Positions 24,251 to 32,016 of a DNA stretch of 32,016 nucleotides are shown here, one piece after another. The stretch's first letter is position 1; each line of letters opens with the position of its first letter. The notes under the pieces are model-generated. The model was not told the DNA's origin. It searched no databases and saw only the letters and a program-made list of their open reading frames with translations. This DNA is from an uncultured Nitratireductor sp. (lineage in GTDB: Bacteria > Pseudomonadota > Alphaproteobacteria > Rhizobiales > Rhizobiaceae): the NCBI RefSeq assembly GCF_913053745.1, contig NZ_CAJXGF010000037.1, forward strand, positions 1-32,016, written 5' to 3'. The translations under genes were made by a program, and so were the position numbers.

Positions 24251-26026
24251 ATGTGCGGAATCTGCGGAGAATTGCGGCTTGATGGCCGCCCTGCCTCACC
24301 TGTTGCTCTTTCAAAAATGATGGACTGCCTTGCCCCGCGCGGCCCCGACGGTGCGGGTGCCATCGTTCACGGCAACGCGGCATTCGGTCACCGCCGCCTT
24401 AAGATCATCGATCTTTCGGAAAAGGCGCGCCAGCCGATGGAAGATGCCGAGCTCGGTCTCACCATCGCCTTCAACGGTTGCATCTATAACTATCCCGAGC
24501 TCCGTGCGGAGTTGGAGGGCAGGGGCTATCGCTTTTTCTCCACCGGGGATACGGAAGTCATTCTCAAGGCATGGCACGCCTGGGGCGAGGACTGCGTGAC
24601 CCGTTTCCATGGCATGTTCGCCTTCGTGCTGCGTGAGCGCGATACGGGTCGTGTCGTCATGGCGCGCGATCGGTTTGGCATCAAGCCGCTTTATTTGGCG
24701 GAGACGCCGGAACGTATTCGTTTCGCATCCACCCTGCCGGCATTGCTTGCGGCAGGTGAGGTCGATACTTCCATCGACCGCTATGCGTTGCATCACTACA
24801 TGACCTTTCATGCGGTGGTTCCACCACCGCGCACCATTCTGAACGGCGTGAGGAAGCTACCGCCGGCCACCATCCGCGTCATCGAGGCGGACGGCAGCCA
24901 GCGCGACCGGGTCTATTGGGATCCGCCCTTTGCGCGCGACGCTGAAACGGCAACGCTTTCGCCCGACGAATGGCGCGACCGCACCCTGGAAGCGCTGCGT
25001 CTGGCCGTAAAACGCCGCATGGTGGCTGACGTGCCGGTTGGCGTTCTACTGTCGGGCGGCGTTGATTCCAGCCTTATCGTTGGCCTTCTTGCCGAAGCCG
25101 GGCAGAAGGGTCTCATGACGTTCTCCGTCGGTTTCGAGGAAGCCAATGGCGAAAAGGGCGACGAGTTCGTCTATTCCGATCTGATCGCCAAGGAATTCGG
25201 CACCGACCATCACAAGATCTTCGTGCCGTCGGCCGATCTGATGGATTCGCTTCCAGGCACTTTCGCGGCCATGTCGGAGCCCATGGTCTCCTATGATAAT
25301 GTGGGCTTTTACCTTCTTTCGAAGGAAGTCTCCAAACACATCAAGGTTGTGCAATCGGGGCAGGGTGCGGATGAAATATTCGGCGGCTATCACTGGTATC
25401 CGCCATTGATGAATTCCAACGACGTGGTGAGTGATTACGCGAATGTCTTCTTCGATCGTTCGCACGCGATGCTCGCCGAGCAGCTTTCACCTGACTGGAT
25501 TGCCGACAGGGACGCGAGTCGCGAACTCGTTGCCGCGCATCTGACGCGGACCGGTGCCGACACGCCTGTCGATGCCGCGCTGCGGCTCGATTCCACCGTC
25601 ATGCTGGTGGACGATCCGGTGAAGCGGGTCGACAACATGACGATGGCCTGGGGCCTTGAGGCGCGCGTGCCGTTCCTCGATCACGAACTGGTCGAACTCG
25701 CTGCCCGCATACCGCCCGAGGAGAAGCTCAAGCAGGGCGGCAAGGGTGTGCTGAAAGAGGTCGCCCGGCAGGTCGTTCCGCACGAGGTTATCGACCGCAA
25801 GAAGGGATATTTCCCGGTGCCGCAGCTCAAATATGTCGATGGGCCCTATCTCGATATGGTGCGCGATGCGCTGTCGTCGCAGTCGGCCCGCGAGCGCGGT
25901 CTCTTCCGCCAGGATTATCTCGACAAGCTTTATGCTGCACCGGCCGATCACATCACGCCACTGCGTGGATCGGAACTCTGGCAGGCGGGGCTGCTCGAAC
26001 TTTGGCTGCAAACCCACGGGGTATGA
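24251..26026 (+). CDS. asnO: NAGGN synthesis amidotransferase (asparagine synthetase-like, TIGR03104 type)
   Basis: A 591-residue class II amidotransferase. The N-terminal Cys2 nucleophile follows directly after Met (MCGICGELRL), with RGPDG and HRRLKIIDLS of the glutaminase domain (residues 1-190). The synthetase domain has the PP-loop SGGVDSS at residues 268-274. AsnO amidates the dipeptide acetylglutaminylglutamine to give N-acetylglutaminylglutamine amide, an osmoprotectant shown in Sinorhizobium meliloti. The downstream gene begins four bases after its stop and encodes the partner ligase, which separates it from ordinary asparagine synthetase. It is divergent from the MarR gene. The symbol follows the S. 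meliloti usage. Confidence 0.9.
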   Translation: MCGICGELRLDGRPASPVALSKMMDCLAPRGPDGAGAIVHGNAAFGHRRLKIIDLSEKARQPMEDAELGLTIAFNGCIYNYPELRAELEGRGYRFFSTGDTEVILKAWHAWGEDCVTRFHGMFAFVLRERDTGRVVMARDRFGIKPLYLAETPERIRFASTLPALLAAGEVDTSIDRYALHHYMTFHAVVPPPRTILNGVRKLPPATIRVIEADGSQRDRVYWDPPFARDAETATLSPDEWRDRTLEALRLAVKRRMVADVPVGVLLSGGVDSSLIVGLLAEAGQKGLMTFSVGFEEANGEKGDEFVYSDLIAKEFGTDHHKIFVPSADLMDSLPGTFAAMSEPMVSYDNVGFYLLSKEVSKHIKVVQSGQGADEIFGGYHWYPPLMNSNDVVSDYANVFFDRSHAMLAEQLSPDWIADRDASRELVAAHLTRTGADTPVDAALRLDSTVMLVDDPVKRVDNMTMAWGLEARVPFLDHELVELAARIPPEEKLKQGGKGVLKEVARQVVPHEVIDRKKGYFPVPQLKYVDGPYLDMVRDALSSQSARERGLFRQDYLDKLYAAPADHITPLRGSELWQAGLLELWLQTHGV

Positions 26027-26029
26027 CCG

Positions 26030-27844
26030 ATGGCCAAGAAAGAGGACGTGGCTTTGCGCGCCTCGCGCGGGCGCAGCGACAAGGCACTGGGCTATCGCCT
26101 GAAACGCCTTCGTAGCGAGACCATGAAGCCCAGCAACGCGCCGGCGGATCAGGTGGCCGAGCAACAAGACAAATCCGTTTCGCTCGAACTGGGCTGGGGC
26201 AGACTCCTGTTCGCCCAGACCTTTGAGACCAATGACGAGCTGGCCGACGCGCTGCGTGAAGAAGGGCCGGCCCGGCGCGATATCGCCTTTTACATACGCG
26301 ATCCGCACGTGCTTCTGTCGATGGCGCCGCAAGAGCTGTTTCTCGATCCTTCGCACACGTATCGGTTGGACCTTGCCACATATCGCCCGAGCCGGCGGCA
26401 GCCGCGCGGGTTCTTTATCCGCCGGTTGACGTCGGAGGCGGATGCCAACGCTGTCAACGCGATCTATCAAAGCCGCGGCATGGTCACCGTGCGCCCGGAT
26501 TTTTTCTGGACGAACCGCGACAGCCGCGCTGTGACTTACTTCGTCGTCGAAGACGATCAGACCGGCGATATTCTGGGTACGGTCACGGGCGTTGATCATC
26601 GCCGTGTGTTCCAGGATGCCGAAAACGGCGCGTCTTTGTGGTGTCTAGCGGTCGACCCGCAATGCCGTCATGCCGGCGTCGGCGAAATGCTCGTGCGACG
26701 GTTGGCCGAGCATTTCACTGCGCGCGGCGCGAGCTTTATGGATCTGTCGGTCATGCACGACAATGAACAGGCCATCGCCCTTTACGAGAAGCTCGGTTTC
26801 CATCGTGTGCCGGTGTTCGCTGTCAAGCGAAAGAATCCCATAAACGAAAAACTGTTCACCCATCCCCCGAAAGAATTCGACAGGCTCAATCCTTACGCAC
26901 GGCTGATCGTGGACGAGGCACACCGGCGCGGCGTGGCGGTGGACGTTACGGATCCGGAAGGCGGCTTTTTCCGTCTGTCTTTCGGCGGGCGCTCGATTCA
27001 TTGCCGTGAAAGCCTGTCGGAATTGACTTCGGCCGTGGCCATGTCGATCTGCGATGACAAGGCGGTTACGCGCCGCGTGGTCGAGCGCGTGGGTCTTAAA
27101 GTGCCCGAGCAAATGGACGCCGCCGAAAACGACGAAGCTCTCGACGCATTCCTCAAAAAGCACGGACGTGTGGTGGTGAAGCCGGCGCGGGGCGAGCAGG
27201 GCAAGGGTGTCGCGGTCGGCCTGGAAACCCTGGATGAGATGAAAAACGCCATCCGCGTTGCGCGCGAGTTGTCTGACCGGGTTCTTGTCGAAGCGTGCTT
27301 CGACGGCGAGGACTTAAGACTGGTCGTCATCGATTATCGCCTCGTCGCGGCAGCGGTACGCCGTGCGCCACGCGTGGTCGGCGACGGCCGTAGGAACATC
27401 GAGGAACTGGTCGAGAAGCAGTCGCGCCGGCGAGCGGCTGCAACGGGTGGCGAAAGCCGGATTCCCATCGACGACGAAACACGACGCTGCATCGCTGGCC
27501 TCGGTTATGAGTTGTCGACGGTTTTGCCGGAGGGCGAAGAGGTCGTTGTGCGCAAGACGGCCAACCTGCACACGGGCGGTTCCATCCACGATGTCACGGA
27601 GAAGGTGCATCCGGATCTCGTGCAGGCGGCTTGTGCCGCTGCCCGGGCCATTGACATTCCGGTCGTCGGCATCGACCTTATGGTCAAATCGCCGAACCGG
27701 TCGGACTATGTATTCATCGAAGCCAATGAGCGGCCGGGTTTGGCGAACCATGAACCGCAACCGACCGCCGAGCGTTTCGTTGACCTGCTCTTCCCGCGTT
27801 CCGGCGTGAAATCGGCGGAACGGGCACTGGCTCCCAGGGGTTAG
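26030..27844 (+). CDS. ngg: NAGGN synthetase, GNAT acetyltransferase fused to ATP-grasp ligase (TIGR03103 type)
   Basis: A 604-residue two-domain enzyme. An N-terminal GNAT domain (about residues 115-275) contains the acetyl-CoA loop CLAVDPQCRHAGVGEMLVRR and the EKLGFHRVPVF strand. The C-terminal ATP-grasp domain (about 290-595) has VVVKPARGEQGKGVAVGL and the metal region VFIEANERPGLANH, similar to cyanophycin-synthetase-type ligases. In S. meliloti Ngg makes acetylglutaminylglutamine from two glutamines. The gene starts four bases after asnO. The first ~110 residues are of unknown fold. The order amidotransferase, ligase, M42 peptidase is the standard NAGGN trio. Confidence 0.9.
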   Translation: MAKKEDVALRASRGRSDKALGYRLKRLRSETMKPSNAPADQVAEQQDKSVSLELGWGRLLFAQTFETNDELADALREEGPARRDIAFYIRDPHVLLSMAPQELFLDPSHTYRLDLATYRPSRRQPRGFFIRRLTSEADANAVNAIYQSRGMVTVRPDFFWTNRDSRAVTYFVVEDDQTGDILGTVTGVDHRRVFQDAENGASLWCLAVDPQCRHAGVGEMLVRRLAEHFTARGASFMDLSVMHDNEQAIALYEKLGFHRVPVFAVKRKNPINEKLFTHPPKEFDRLNPYARLIVDEAHRRGVAVDVTDPEGGFFRLSFGGRSIHCRESLSELTSAVAMSICDDKAVTRRVVERVGLKVPEQMDAAENDEALDAFLKKHGRVVVKPARGEQGKGVAVGLETLDEMKNAIRVARELSDRVLVEACFDGEDLRLVVIDYRLVAAAVRRAPRVVGDGRRNIEELVEKQSRRRAAATGGESRIPIDDETRRCIAGLGYELSTVLPEGEEVVVRKTANLHTGGSIHDVTEKVHPDLVQAACAAARAIDIPVVGIDLMVKSPNRSDYVFIEANERPGLANHEPQPTAERFVDLLFPRSGVKSAERALAPRG

Positions 27845-27949
27845 GGCTTCGGCGATATTCTGTTTCAGCGCGGACCGACAGGTCTGCCCGGCTGGTCGTT
27901 CTCCGCGAGGAGAAGGGCCAGGCAGGGTCGAGCAATTCGAGAGGAACGT

Positions 27950-29107
27950 ATGTCGCGACTTAAGATCGATGTTTCCTATCTTGTCGATCAACTCAAAGCG
28001 CTTTTGTCGATCGATAGTCCGACCGGCTACACAGATACGATTGTTCGTCATGTTACGGCGGAGCTTGAGAGGCTTGGGCTGGAGCCCGAGCTCACCCGGC
28101 GCGGTGCAATCAGGGCGGTGGTGCGTGGAGGTCGGCGCGAAGGCGCGCGCGCCATCATCACGCATCTCGATACGCTGGGCGCCCAAGTCAAGTACATTAA
28201 AGACAATGGCCGTTTCGAGCTCGTATCGATCGGGCACTGGTCTGCACGCTTCGCCGAGGGCGCCCGCGCGACCATCTATACGGAGAAAGGCAGCTATCGC
28301 GGAACCATTCTGCCCCTCAAGGCTTCGGGGCATACCTTCAACGATGACGTCGACACGATGCCTGTAGGCTGGGACTATGTGGAACTGCGTATCGATGCCA
28401 TGTGCTGGGAACGTAGCGACGCGTACAATCTGGGCATCGACATTGGCGATTTCGTCGCGATCGATCCGCAGCCGGAATTCCTCGAAAACGGGTTCATCGT
28501 CTCGCGCCATCTGGACGACAAGGCTGGGGTGGCGATTGCGCTTGCCGCGCTGGAATCGCTGCTGCATAACGAGGTGACGTTGCCGGTCGATACGCACTGG
28601 CTCTTCACCATCGCCGAAGAGGTGGGTGTGGGGGCAGCCTCTATCGTTACACCGGAAATCGCTTCCATGGTGACCATCGACAACGGCACCACCGCACCGG
28701 GTCAGAACTCCGCCGAGTTCGGCGTTACCATCGCCATGGCCGACCAGGCCGGCCCGTTCGATTACCATCTCACAAAGAAATTGGTCGATCTTTGCCGCGA
28801 AGAAGACATTCGCTACCAGAAAGACGTGTTCCGCTACTATCGTTCCGATTCCGCCTCGGCAATAGAGGCTGGCCATGACGTGCGTACGGCGTTGATCGCC
28901 TTCGGCATTGACGCTTCCCATGGCTATGAGCGTATCCATGTGCACGCGCTGCGGTCGGTAGCGGAACTGGCAACGGCCTATGTGGCGAGCCCGATGGAGA
29001 TCGAGCGCGATGTGGAGGAGGTTTCCGATATCGAGGGCTTTACCGAGCAGCCGACAAACGAGGCGGAGATGGCCAAGCGCGCCAACAACCTGCCAAAGCA
29101 GGAATAG
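27950..29107 (+). CDS. M42-family peptidase of the NAGGN locus (TIGR03106 type)
   Basis: A 385-residue metallopeptidase. The dinuclear metal ligands are visible: His72 and Asp74 in ITHLDTLGA, the Asp of SRHLDDKAGVAIALAALE, Glu223/Glu224 in FTIAEEVGVGA, Asp244 in VTIDNGTTAP, and a late His in HGYERIHVHAL. The family is regularly encoded with NAGGN synthesis genes and may hydrolyse the osmolyte or its precursor when no longer needed; its role is not proven. A 105-bp gap separates it from ngg, so a second promoter is possible. A strong terminator follows. Confidence 0.88.
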   Translation: MSRLKIDVSYLVDQLKALLSIDSPTGYTDTIVRHVTAELERLGLEPELTRRGAIRAVVRGGRREGARAIITHLDTLGAQVKYIKDNGRFELVSIGHWSARFAEGARATIYTEKGSYRGTILPLKASGHTFNDDVDTMPVGWDYVELRIDAMCWERSDAYNLGIDIGDFVAIDPQPEFLENGFIVSRHLDDKAGVAIALAALESLLHNEVTLPVDTHWLFTIAEEVGVGAASIVTPEIASMVTIDNGTTAPGQNSAEFGVTIAMADQAGPFDYHLTKKLVDLCREEDIRYQKDVFRYYRSDSASAIEAGHDVRTALIAFGIDASHGYERIHVHALRSVAELATAYVASPMEIERDVEEVSDIEGFTEQPTNEAEMAKRANNLPKQE

Positions 29108-29143
29108 CGGTCTTTCAACCGGGCGAACATCACGGAAGATCGG

Positions 29144-29169
29144 AAAAGGCGGCGTTTCGGCCGCCTTTT
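29144..29169 (+). terminator. Intrinsic terminator after the NAGGN operon
   Basis: AAAAGGCGGC at 29144-29153 pairs perfectly with GCCGCCTTTT at 29160-29169 around a GTTTCG loop, and the right arm ends in a T run. It lies 37 bp after the peptidase stop and separates the NAGGN genes from the next unit. Confidence 0.9.
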
Positions 29170-29253
29170 CTGTTGCTGCCATCCTGGGGAGGCCTCACGA
29201 GAGGTCGTTATGATTTTAAGCTTCAAATATCGATTGATCTCGGGCATGATGAG

Positions 29254-29267
29254 TGATCATGTGATCA
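29254..29267. promoter_or_regulatory. Tandem TGATCA palindromes upstream of the binding-protein gene
   Basis: Two copies of the self-complementary hexamer TGATCA occur at 29254-29259 and 29262-29267, separated by TG, about 60 bp before the start at 29327. Position and symmetry suggest an operator for a dimeric regulator. No regulator gene is seen next to it. Confidence 0.3.
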
Positions 29268-29326
29268 AATAATTTTCCGGATAGCTGAAGGGAACAGGCT
29301 TCGGGAAGAACGGAAGGAGATCGATC

Positions 29327-30115
29327 ATGAAGATCCGTACATATGCTCTGTCCATCGCTGCCGCCGCGTTGACCCTCGCGTCGACGGCATTCGCCGAAAC
29401 GATCACGGTTGGCGCTTATCCGGCCAATCCGCCGTGGGAATATAAGACCGAGACCGGCGCCTTTGAGGGGTTTGAAGTGGACGTAGCCCGCGAGGTTGCC
29501 AAGCGACTGGGCATGGAGATCGCCTTCCAGGATCTTGGCTTTCAGGCGCTCTTCGCGGCGACGAGTTCGGGTCGTATCGACCTTGCGGTTTCATCGATTT
29601 CGATCACCAATGAGCGTTTGCAAAATCAATCTTTTACGCAGCCCTACTACGACAGCGACGGCACGATAGTGGGCCGCGAGGATTCACAGGTAGCGACGCT
29701 TGAAGAACTCGATGGAAAGACCATCGGTGTCGTTGCTGCAACGACCGGCGAAGCTTGGGCGAAGGAAAACGCGGAAAAATACGGCATTGCCGACATCCGT
29801 TCCTATTCGGCGCAGCAGGATCTGCTGCTTGATGTGCGTGCGGGACGGCTCGAAGGCGGTGCGGGTGAAATTGCCGGATTTCAATATGCGATGACGCAGG
29901 TGCCCGGCCTCAAAATCCTGGTGCGTATACCGACCGGCGAACGCTTCGCGATGATGACCCGCAAGGATCATCCCCTGCTGGAGCAGGCGAACGAGGCCAT
30001 TTCGGCGATGAAGGAAGACGGCACGATGGCGACGATCCACAAGAAGTGGTTCGGGGTGGACCCGGATGAGGGCACGAGCACCGTCGAGGCGATGCCGATC
30101 CCGCAACCGGAATAA
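29327..30115 (+). CDS. Orphan polar amino-acid type ABC binding protein
   Basis: A 262-residue family 3 solute-binding protein with a signal peptide (residues 1-23, cleavage after AFA before ETI). Typical features are VGAYPANPPWEYK, FEGFEVDVAREVAKRLG, the ITNERLQNQSFTQPYYDSDG stretch and LDGKTIGVVAATTGEA. The start has AAGGAG seven bases upstream. No permease or ATPase is nearby, so it must serve a transporter encoded elsewhere or act as a sensor. It is 67 bp upstream of a kynureninase-like gene in the same direction, which suggests a shared ligand family such as an amino acid. It is a distant paralogue of the protein encoded at 6194. Confidence 0.85.
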   Translation: MKIRTYALSIAAAALTLASTAFAETITVGAYPANPPWEYKTETGAFEGFEVDVAREVAKRLGMEIAFQDLGFQALFAATSSGRIDLAVSSISITNERLQNQSFTQPYYDSDGTIVGREDSQVATLEELDGKTIGVVAATTGEAWAKENAEKYGIADIRSYSAQQDLLLDVRAGRLEGGAGEIAGFQYAMTQVPGLKILVRIPTGERFAMMTRKDHPLLEQANEAISAMKEDGTMATIHKKWFGVDPDEGTSTVEAMPIPQPE

Positions 30116-30182
30116 AATCCGAGCCAGCACAAAACAGCGATGGCGTTCGCGTGGGCGGACGTCGTTGCTTTACGAGGATATT

Positions 30183-31322
30183 ATGTCAGCACAGAATAAG
30201 GCCATGGATGGCTCCGGATACTTTCTCTATCACTCGATCGGCATGTATCCCGGCAAAGCGGTTGAAATGGCTGAAGCCCTGTCCGATTTCTCGACCGGAT
30301 GGGCGCGATGCGACAACGAGCAGTGGGTGCGGGCGCTCGGCGTTCGACAGGAGTTCATCGATCGGTGGTCCACATTGATCGGCGCCCCGGCCGGCACGCT
30401 GACCACAAGTGAAAACGTCACCACGGCACTCAATAGCCTGATCGGCGCATTGCCGGCGGAGCGATTACGCGGTCGGCGGCTTTTAATAGCCGGCGACTGC
30501 TTCCCCAGCATGCATTTTCTGCTGTCCGGGCTTTCCGAGCGCTACGGGTTCGTTCTCGACACCGTGCCGGTTCGCCCGGGCGAGCATTGGGTGCGCGATG
30601 ATGATGTTATCGAGGCCTGGACGGACGATGTAGGCGTCTGTCTCATCACCTATGTGACGTCCACCGCATCGCATCGATGCGATCTGGGGCGGTTGGTCGC
30701 TCACGGTCGCAAGAGGGGCAGTCTGATCGGTGTCGATGTTACCCAGGCGGTTGGTTTGTTGCCGTTCGACGTGATGCGGCCGGCGGTGGATTTTACCATC
30801 TCGACCAGCTTGAAATGGCTCTGCGCGACGCCGGGCGCAGGTATTCTCCACGTCGCCGAACCGCTGCTGGCGGTGTGCCGGCCGGAGTTGCGTGGCTGGT
30901 TTAGCCAGGGGAACATTTTCTCATGGGATCTCGATAGGTTTTCCTATGCGCGCGACGCACGCCGTTTCGACAATGGAACCCCGTCCATCATCGCTTGCGC
31001 CGGTTCGCTCCCGGCCTTGAAATGGCATGCCCGACAGGACACGTCAGCGCTTCTGACACACAACCGAAAACTCTCACGGATGATTGTCGAAATCGCACAG
31101 GAATTCGGCTTCTCCCTCGCAAGCCCGCTCGACGAGGCCGAAAGAGGCGGCAGCGTGATGCTCGCCTTGCCGGAAGATCGGGACGCGGTGGAATTGGTTG
31201 CCCGCCTCGCGCAGGCGGATCTCTACGCCGACCACCGGGGGCAGATCATACGGCTTTCGCCGGGTTTCATGACCACCGATGAAGGCATTGGGCGGCTTGC
31301 AGATGTTCTGAAGACCGCCTGA
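30183..31322 (+). CDS. Kynureninase-like class V PLP-dependent enzyme
   Basis: A 379-residue fold-type I PLP enzyme. The PLP-binding Asp185 is in LIGVDVTQAVGLLPFD and the Schiff-base Lys211 in FTISTSLKWLCATPGAG. The later DARRFDNGTPSI stretch matches the kynureninase/class V aminotransferase group. Start at 30183 has AGGA six bases upstream. True kynureninase cleaves kynurenine to anthranilate, but no other kynurenine-pathway gene is here, so the reaction stays open. It probably shares a transcript with the binding-protein gene upstream, and converges with another class V enzyme gene after a 16-bp gap. Confidence 0.8.
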   Translation: MSAQNKAMDGSGYFLYHSIGMYPGKAVEMAEALSDFSTGWARCDNEQWVRALGVRQEFIDRWSTLIGAPAGTLTTSENVTTALNSLIGALPAERLRGRRLLIAGDCFPSMHFLLSGLSERYGFVLDTVPVRPGEHWVRDDDVIEAWTDDVGVCLITYVTSTASHRCDLGRLVAHGRKRGSLIGVDVTQAVGLLPFDVMRPAVDFTISTSLKWLCATPGAGILHVAEPLLAVCRPELRGWFSQGNIFSWDLDRFSYARDARRFDNGTPSIIACAGSLPALKWHARQDTSALLTHNRKLSRMIVEIAQEFGFSLASPLDEAERGGSVMLALPEDRDAVELVARLAQADLYADHRGQIIRLSPGFMTTDEGIGRLADVLKTA

Positions 31323-31338
31323 TGGATGCGTCGCGACC

Positions 31339-32016
31339 TTAGCTTGCCAAAGCCATACCCTTGTGGCGGAAACGTGCGGTGCTCGGGTCGAAATCGTATG
31401 CATCGGCATGGTGCCGAGCCTCGCGCGCCAGCCGGTCGACAGTTTCGATAACGAGGTCCGCTTTTTCGTCCGTCATGAGGTAGCTCAGATTGAGCCGCAC
31501 CCAGCCCGGTTTTTCCATCTCACGTCCGTCGCGAATGCTTTGCAAAAGCGCGTTCGAGTGCGGTTCGTCGATACCCAGGAGTTGATGCGCATAGGGGCCG
31601 GCACAGGCGCAGCCGCCGCGCGCCTGTATGCCGTGAAGGTCGCTCAGCATGCGAGTGAAGAGCTGATGATGCATCGTTTCGCCGTCGGGGCAGAGGATGC
31701 GAAAGGAGAAGATCGGGAGACGCGGTGCGGTTGGGTTGCCGAGCAACTCTAGGCAAGGGTTCGTCGACCACACCGCAAGCGCATGCTTGCACAATTCTTC
31801 ATGCCGGCGGTCGATGAAGTCCTGCCCCAGGGCCTCCTTGACGAGAAGGACGAGGGCGGAACGGATATCACCAACCACGTTGGGAGTCCCTGCTTCCTCG
31901 CGCGCCGACAGGGATGCCGAATAATCATGAGTCCAGGGCGAAACGAAGGTCACCGATCCACCGCCGGGCTGGGTCGGCTGTACAGTCCGGGCAATCGCAT
32001 CGCGCACGATCAGCAG
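31339..32016 (-). CDS. Class V aminotransferase / cysteine desulfurase-like protein, C-terminal part (runs off right edge)
   Basis: The frame on the reverse strand is open to the window end, so only about the last 225 residues are visible; the PLP-lysine part lies outside. Recognisable is QPGGGSVTFVSPWTHDYSAS, then REEAGTPNVVGDIRSALVL, and later HGIQARGGCACAGPYAHQLL, a Cys-bearing segment in the position of the active-site loop of desulfurases and related enzymes. The pattern fits class V aminotransferase-fold proteins that differ from IscS/SufS. Function is not assignable from the part seen. It faces the kynureninase-like gene. Confidence 0.78.
   Translation of the reverse strand: MLIVRDAIARTVQPTQPGGGSVTFVSPWTHDYSASLSAREEAGTPNVVGDIRSALVLLVKEALGQDFIDRRHEELCKHALAVWSTNPCLELLGNPTAPRLPIFSFRILCPDGETMHHQLFTRMLSDLHGIQARGGCACAGPYAHQLLGIDEPHSNALLQSIRDGREMEKPGWVRLNLSYLMTDEKADLVIETVDRLAREARHHADAYDFDPSTARFRHKGMALAS

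Noticed and set aside
27314..29182. A 622-codon open frame on the reverse strand across ngg and the M42 peptidase gene
   Set aside because: It lies opposite two genes with clear family motifs and its translation is His/Arg-rich without recognisable domains; a shadow of GC-rich coding DNA.

Overview
The window looks like chromosomal DNA of an alphaproteobacterium of the Hyphomicrobiales (Rhizobiales), broadly Mesorhizobium/Nitratireductor-like. This is inferred from the C4-pathway 5-aminolevulinate synthase, the pyrD-DUF952 pair, a DUF6460 protein, the N-acetylglutaminylglutamine amide (NAGGN) osmolyte gene trio and the codon use. No species is claimed.

Layout. (1) 1-2074: the 3' end of an archaic (Csu-type) chaperone-usher pilus locus, with the C-terminus of the usher followed by a two-domain SCPU tip adhesin. 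(2) 2095-8495: an agmatinase-family ureohydrolase, two LysR regulators, and a five-gene operon encoding a cysteine amidohydrolase, a GYD-domain protein and a polar amino-acid type ABC importer (binding protein, permease, ATPase). Together these suggest uptake and breakdown of a nitrogen-rich small molecule. This is the least characterised system in the window. (3) 8496-12846: an accessory stretch with an AT-rich leader, a 923-residue autotransporter with an unusual start, a decayed IS3-family transposase and non-coding debris, ending at a tRNA-Gly(CCC) gene. (4) 13019-23509: mostly core genes, namely a DUF6460 membrane protein, a MATE exporter, DUF952 with pyrD, two small uncharacterised proteins, a LuxR-type response regulator facing a large transporter-fused hybrid histidine kinase, mscL and hemA. 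(5) 23642-29169: a MarR regulator divergent from the NAGGN trio (amidotransferase, GNAT/ATP-grasp ligase, M42 peptidase), closed by a clear terminator. (6) 29327-32016: an orphan amino-acid binding protein, a kynureninase-like PLP enzyme, and a convergent second class-V PLP enzyme cut by the window edge.

Functionally the window mixes adhesion and surface genes (pilus, autotransporter), osmotic response genes (mscL, NAGGN), nitrogen-compound uptake (two polar amino-acid binding proteins) and biosynthesis (pyrimidine, haem). Product names rest on motif and family recognition by eye; no database search or structure prediction was run.
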